Source: Marsupella aquatica (taxonomy: Eukaryota; Marchantiophyta). From it: a DNA stretch of 64,000 bases. How positions within the stretch are numbered: the stretch's first letter is position 1; each line of letters opens with the position of its first letter. The position numbers were made by a program, and so were the translations under genes. The notes below the pieces were generated by a model, which saw only the letters and a program-made list of their open reading frames with translations, was not told the DNA's origin and made no database searches. Of this stretch, positions 63,644 through 64,000 are shown piece by piece. The DNA is taken from the NCBI GenBank assembly GCA_973895155.1, contig OZ316893.1, positions 5,456,001 to 5,520,000 of the forward strand, written 5' to 3'.

Positions 63644-64000
63644 GTGAGTAGATTTTCCCCGCTATTGATATCAAGCATCCATGGTTTATGTTTGTATTGT
63701 CATGCTCTTAAGAATCGTGTTTAAGTACGACTGCTGATTAATAATTATAAGCATGAAAACCAAGGTTGGTTCTCAACCTCAAACTGACTTCATTTCAAAT
63801 GAACCCTCTTTGCACTAGTTTCAATCTTCACAATCATTCTGTTTTTTTATGATAGTATAACATTGAATGGTCATGAAAGTGTGACCTACAGTAGGCAATA
63901 TGCTCCTATTTTTAGTCAAATTCAGATTCTCCCACTGCCTTTTCATTCGCCATTGTTCAACCTTTCGATACCTTTTATATTTATTTAATGAGACATAATA
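63644..64000 (+). other. Intron of the aldo-keto reductase, incomplete
   Basis: Follows the GTGAGT donor at 63644. No acceptor joined to the expected next segment (LLRWGLQ-like) was seen before the window ends. Confidence 0.6.

Noticed and set aside
1-64000. CRISPR arrays, prokaryotic operons, riboswitches or intact tRNA and rRNA genes
   Set aside because: None seen; the tandem repeats lack a repeat-spacer layout and the genes are spliced eukaryotic genes.

Overview
This is nuclear DNA of a land plant. The evidence is GT-AG spliced genes of plant-specific families (a class III secretory peroxidase, a nuclear Ycf23/DUF561 gene with a plastid-type leader, a plant 2-oxoglutarate dioxygenase), a complete plant-type Ty1/copia retrotransposon primed by initiator tRNA-Met, a LINE relic and many short tandem repeats. 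Genes are sparse and separated by long AT-rich stretches. I suspect a non-seed plant such as a lycophyte, but that is only an impression; the window alone does not prove it.

Layout. 1-6.4 kb: no recognised gene. 6.5-7.9 kb (+): three-exon class III peroxidase. 7.9-20.1 kb: long intergenic stretch with small repeats and a tRNA-like (SINE-type) relic. 20.1-23.4 kb (+): three-exon 2-oxoglutarate/Fe(II) dioxygenase. 25.5-27.8 kb (+): dead LINE ending in an A-rich tail. 28-30.6 kb: gag-like relic and a 51-bp minisatellite. 31.5-32.3 kb (-): decayed copy of a cinnamoyl-CoA-reductase-like (SDR) gene. 33.5-34.2 kb (-): unrecognised basic exon. 38.2-38.6 kb: diverged solo LTR of the copia family found further right. 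39.4-39.8 kb: possible Ty3-type relic. 40.7-42.3 kb (-): the better preserved CCR-like gene. 46.0-49.1 kb (-): complete nine-exon, 340-aa DUF561/Ycf23 gene, reconstructed exon by exon with every intron in phase 0. 50.8-51.5 kb: NAM-associated-like relic split by the copia element. 51.5-58.3 kb (+): complete copia element (344-bp LTRs differing at one base, 5-bp target duplication GGTGG, PBS, PPT) whose single gag-pol frame carries three nonsense codons. 61.1 kb: fold-back MITE candidate flanked by TA. 62.3 kb to the window end (+): aldo-keto reductase cut by the window edge.

The genes do not form a pathway cluster. The peroxidase acts outside the cell, the dioxygenase and reductases are typical of specialised metabolism, and the DUF561 protein is probably plastidial. 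The clearest stories are the young but nonsense-bearing copia element with a GC-rich leader, the local duplication and decay of the CCR-like gene, and the finely split plastid DUF561 gene. I found no convincing new system; the least explained coding material is the exon at 33.5-34.2 kb.
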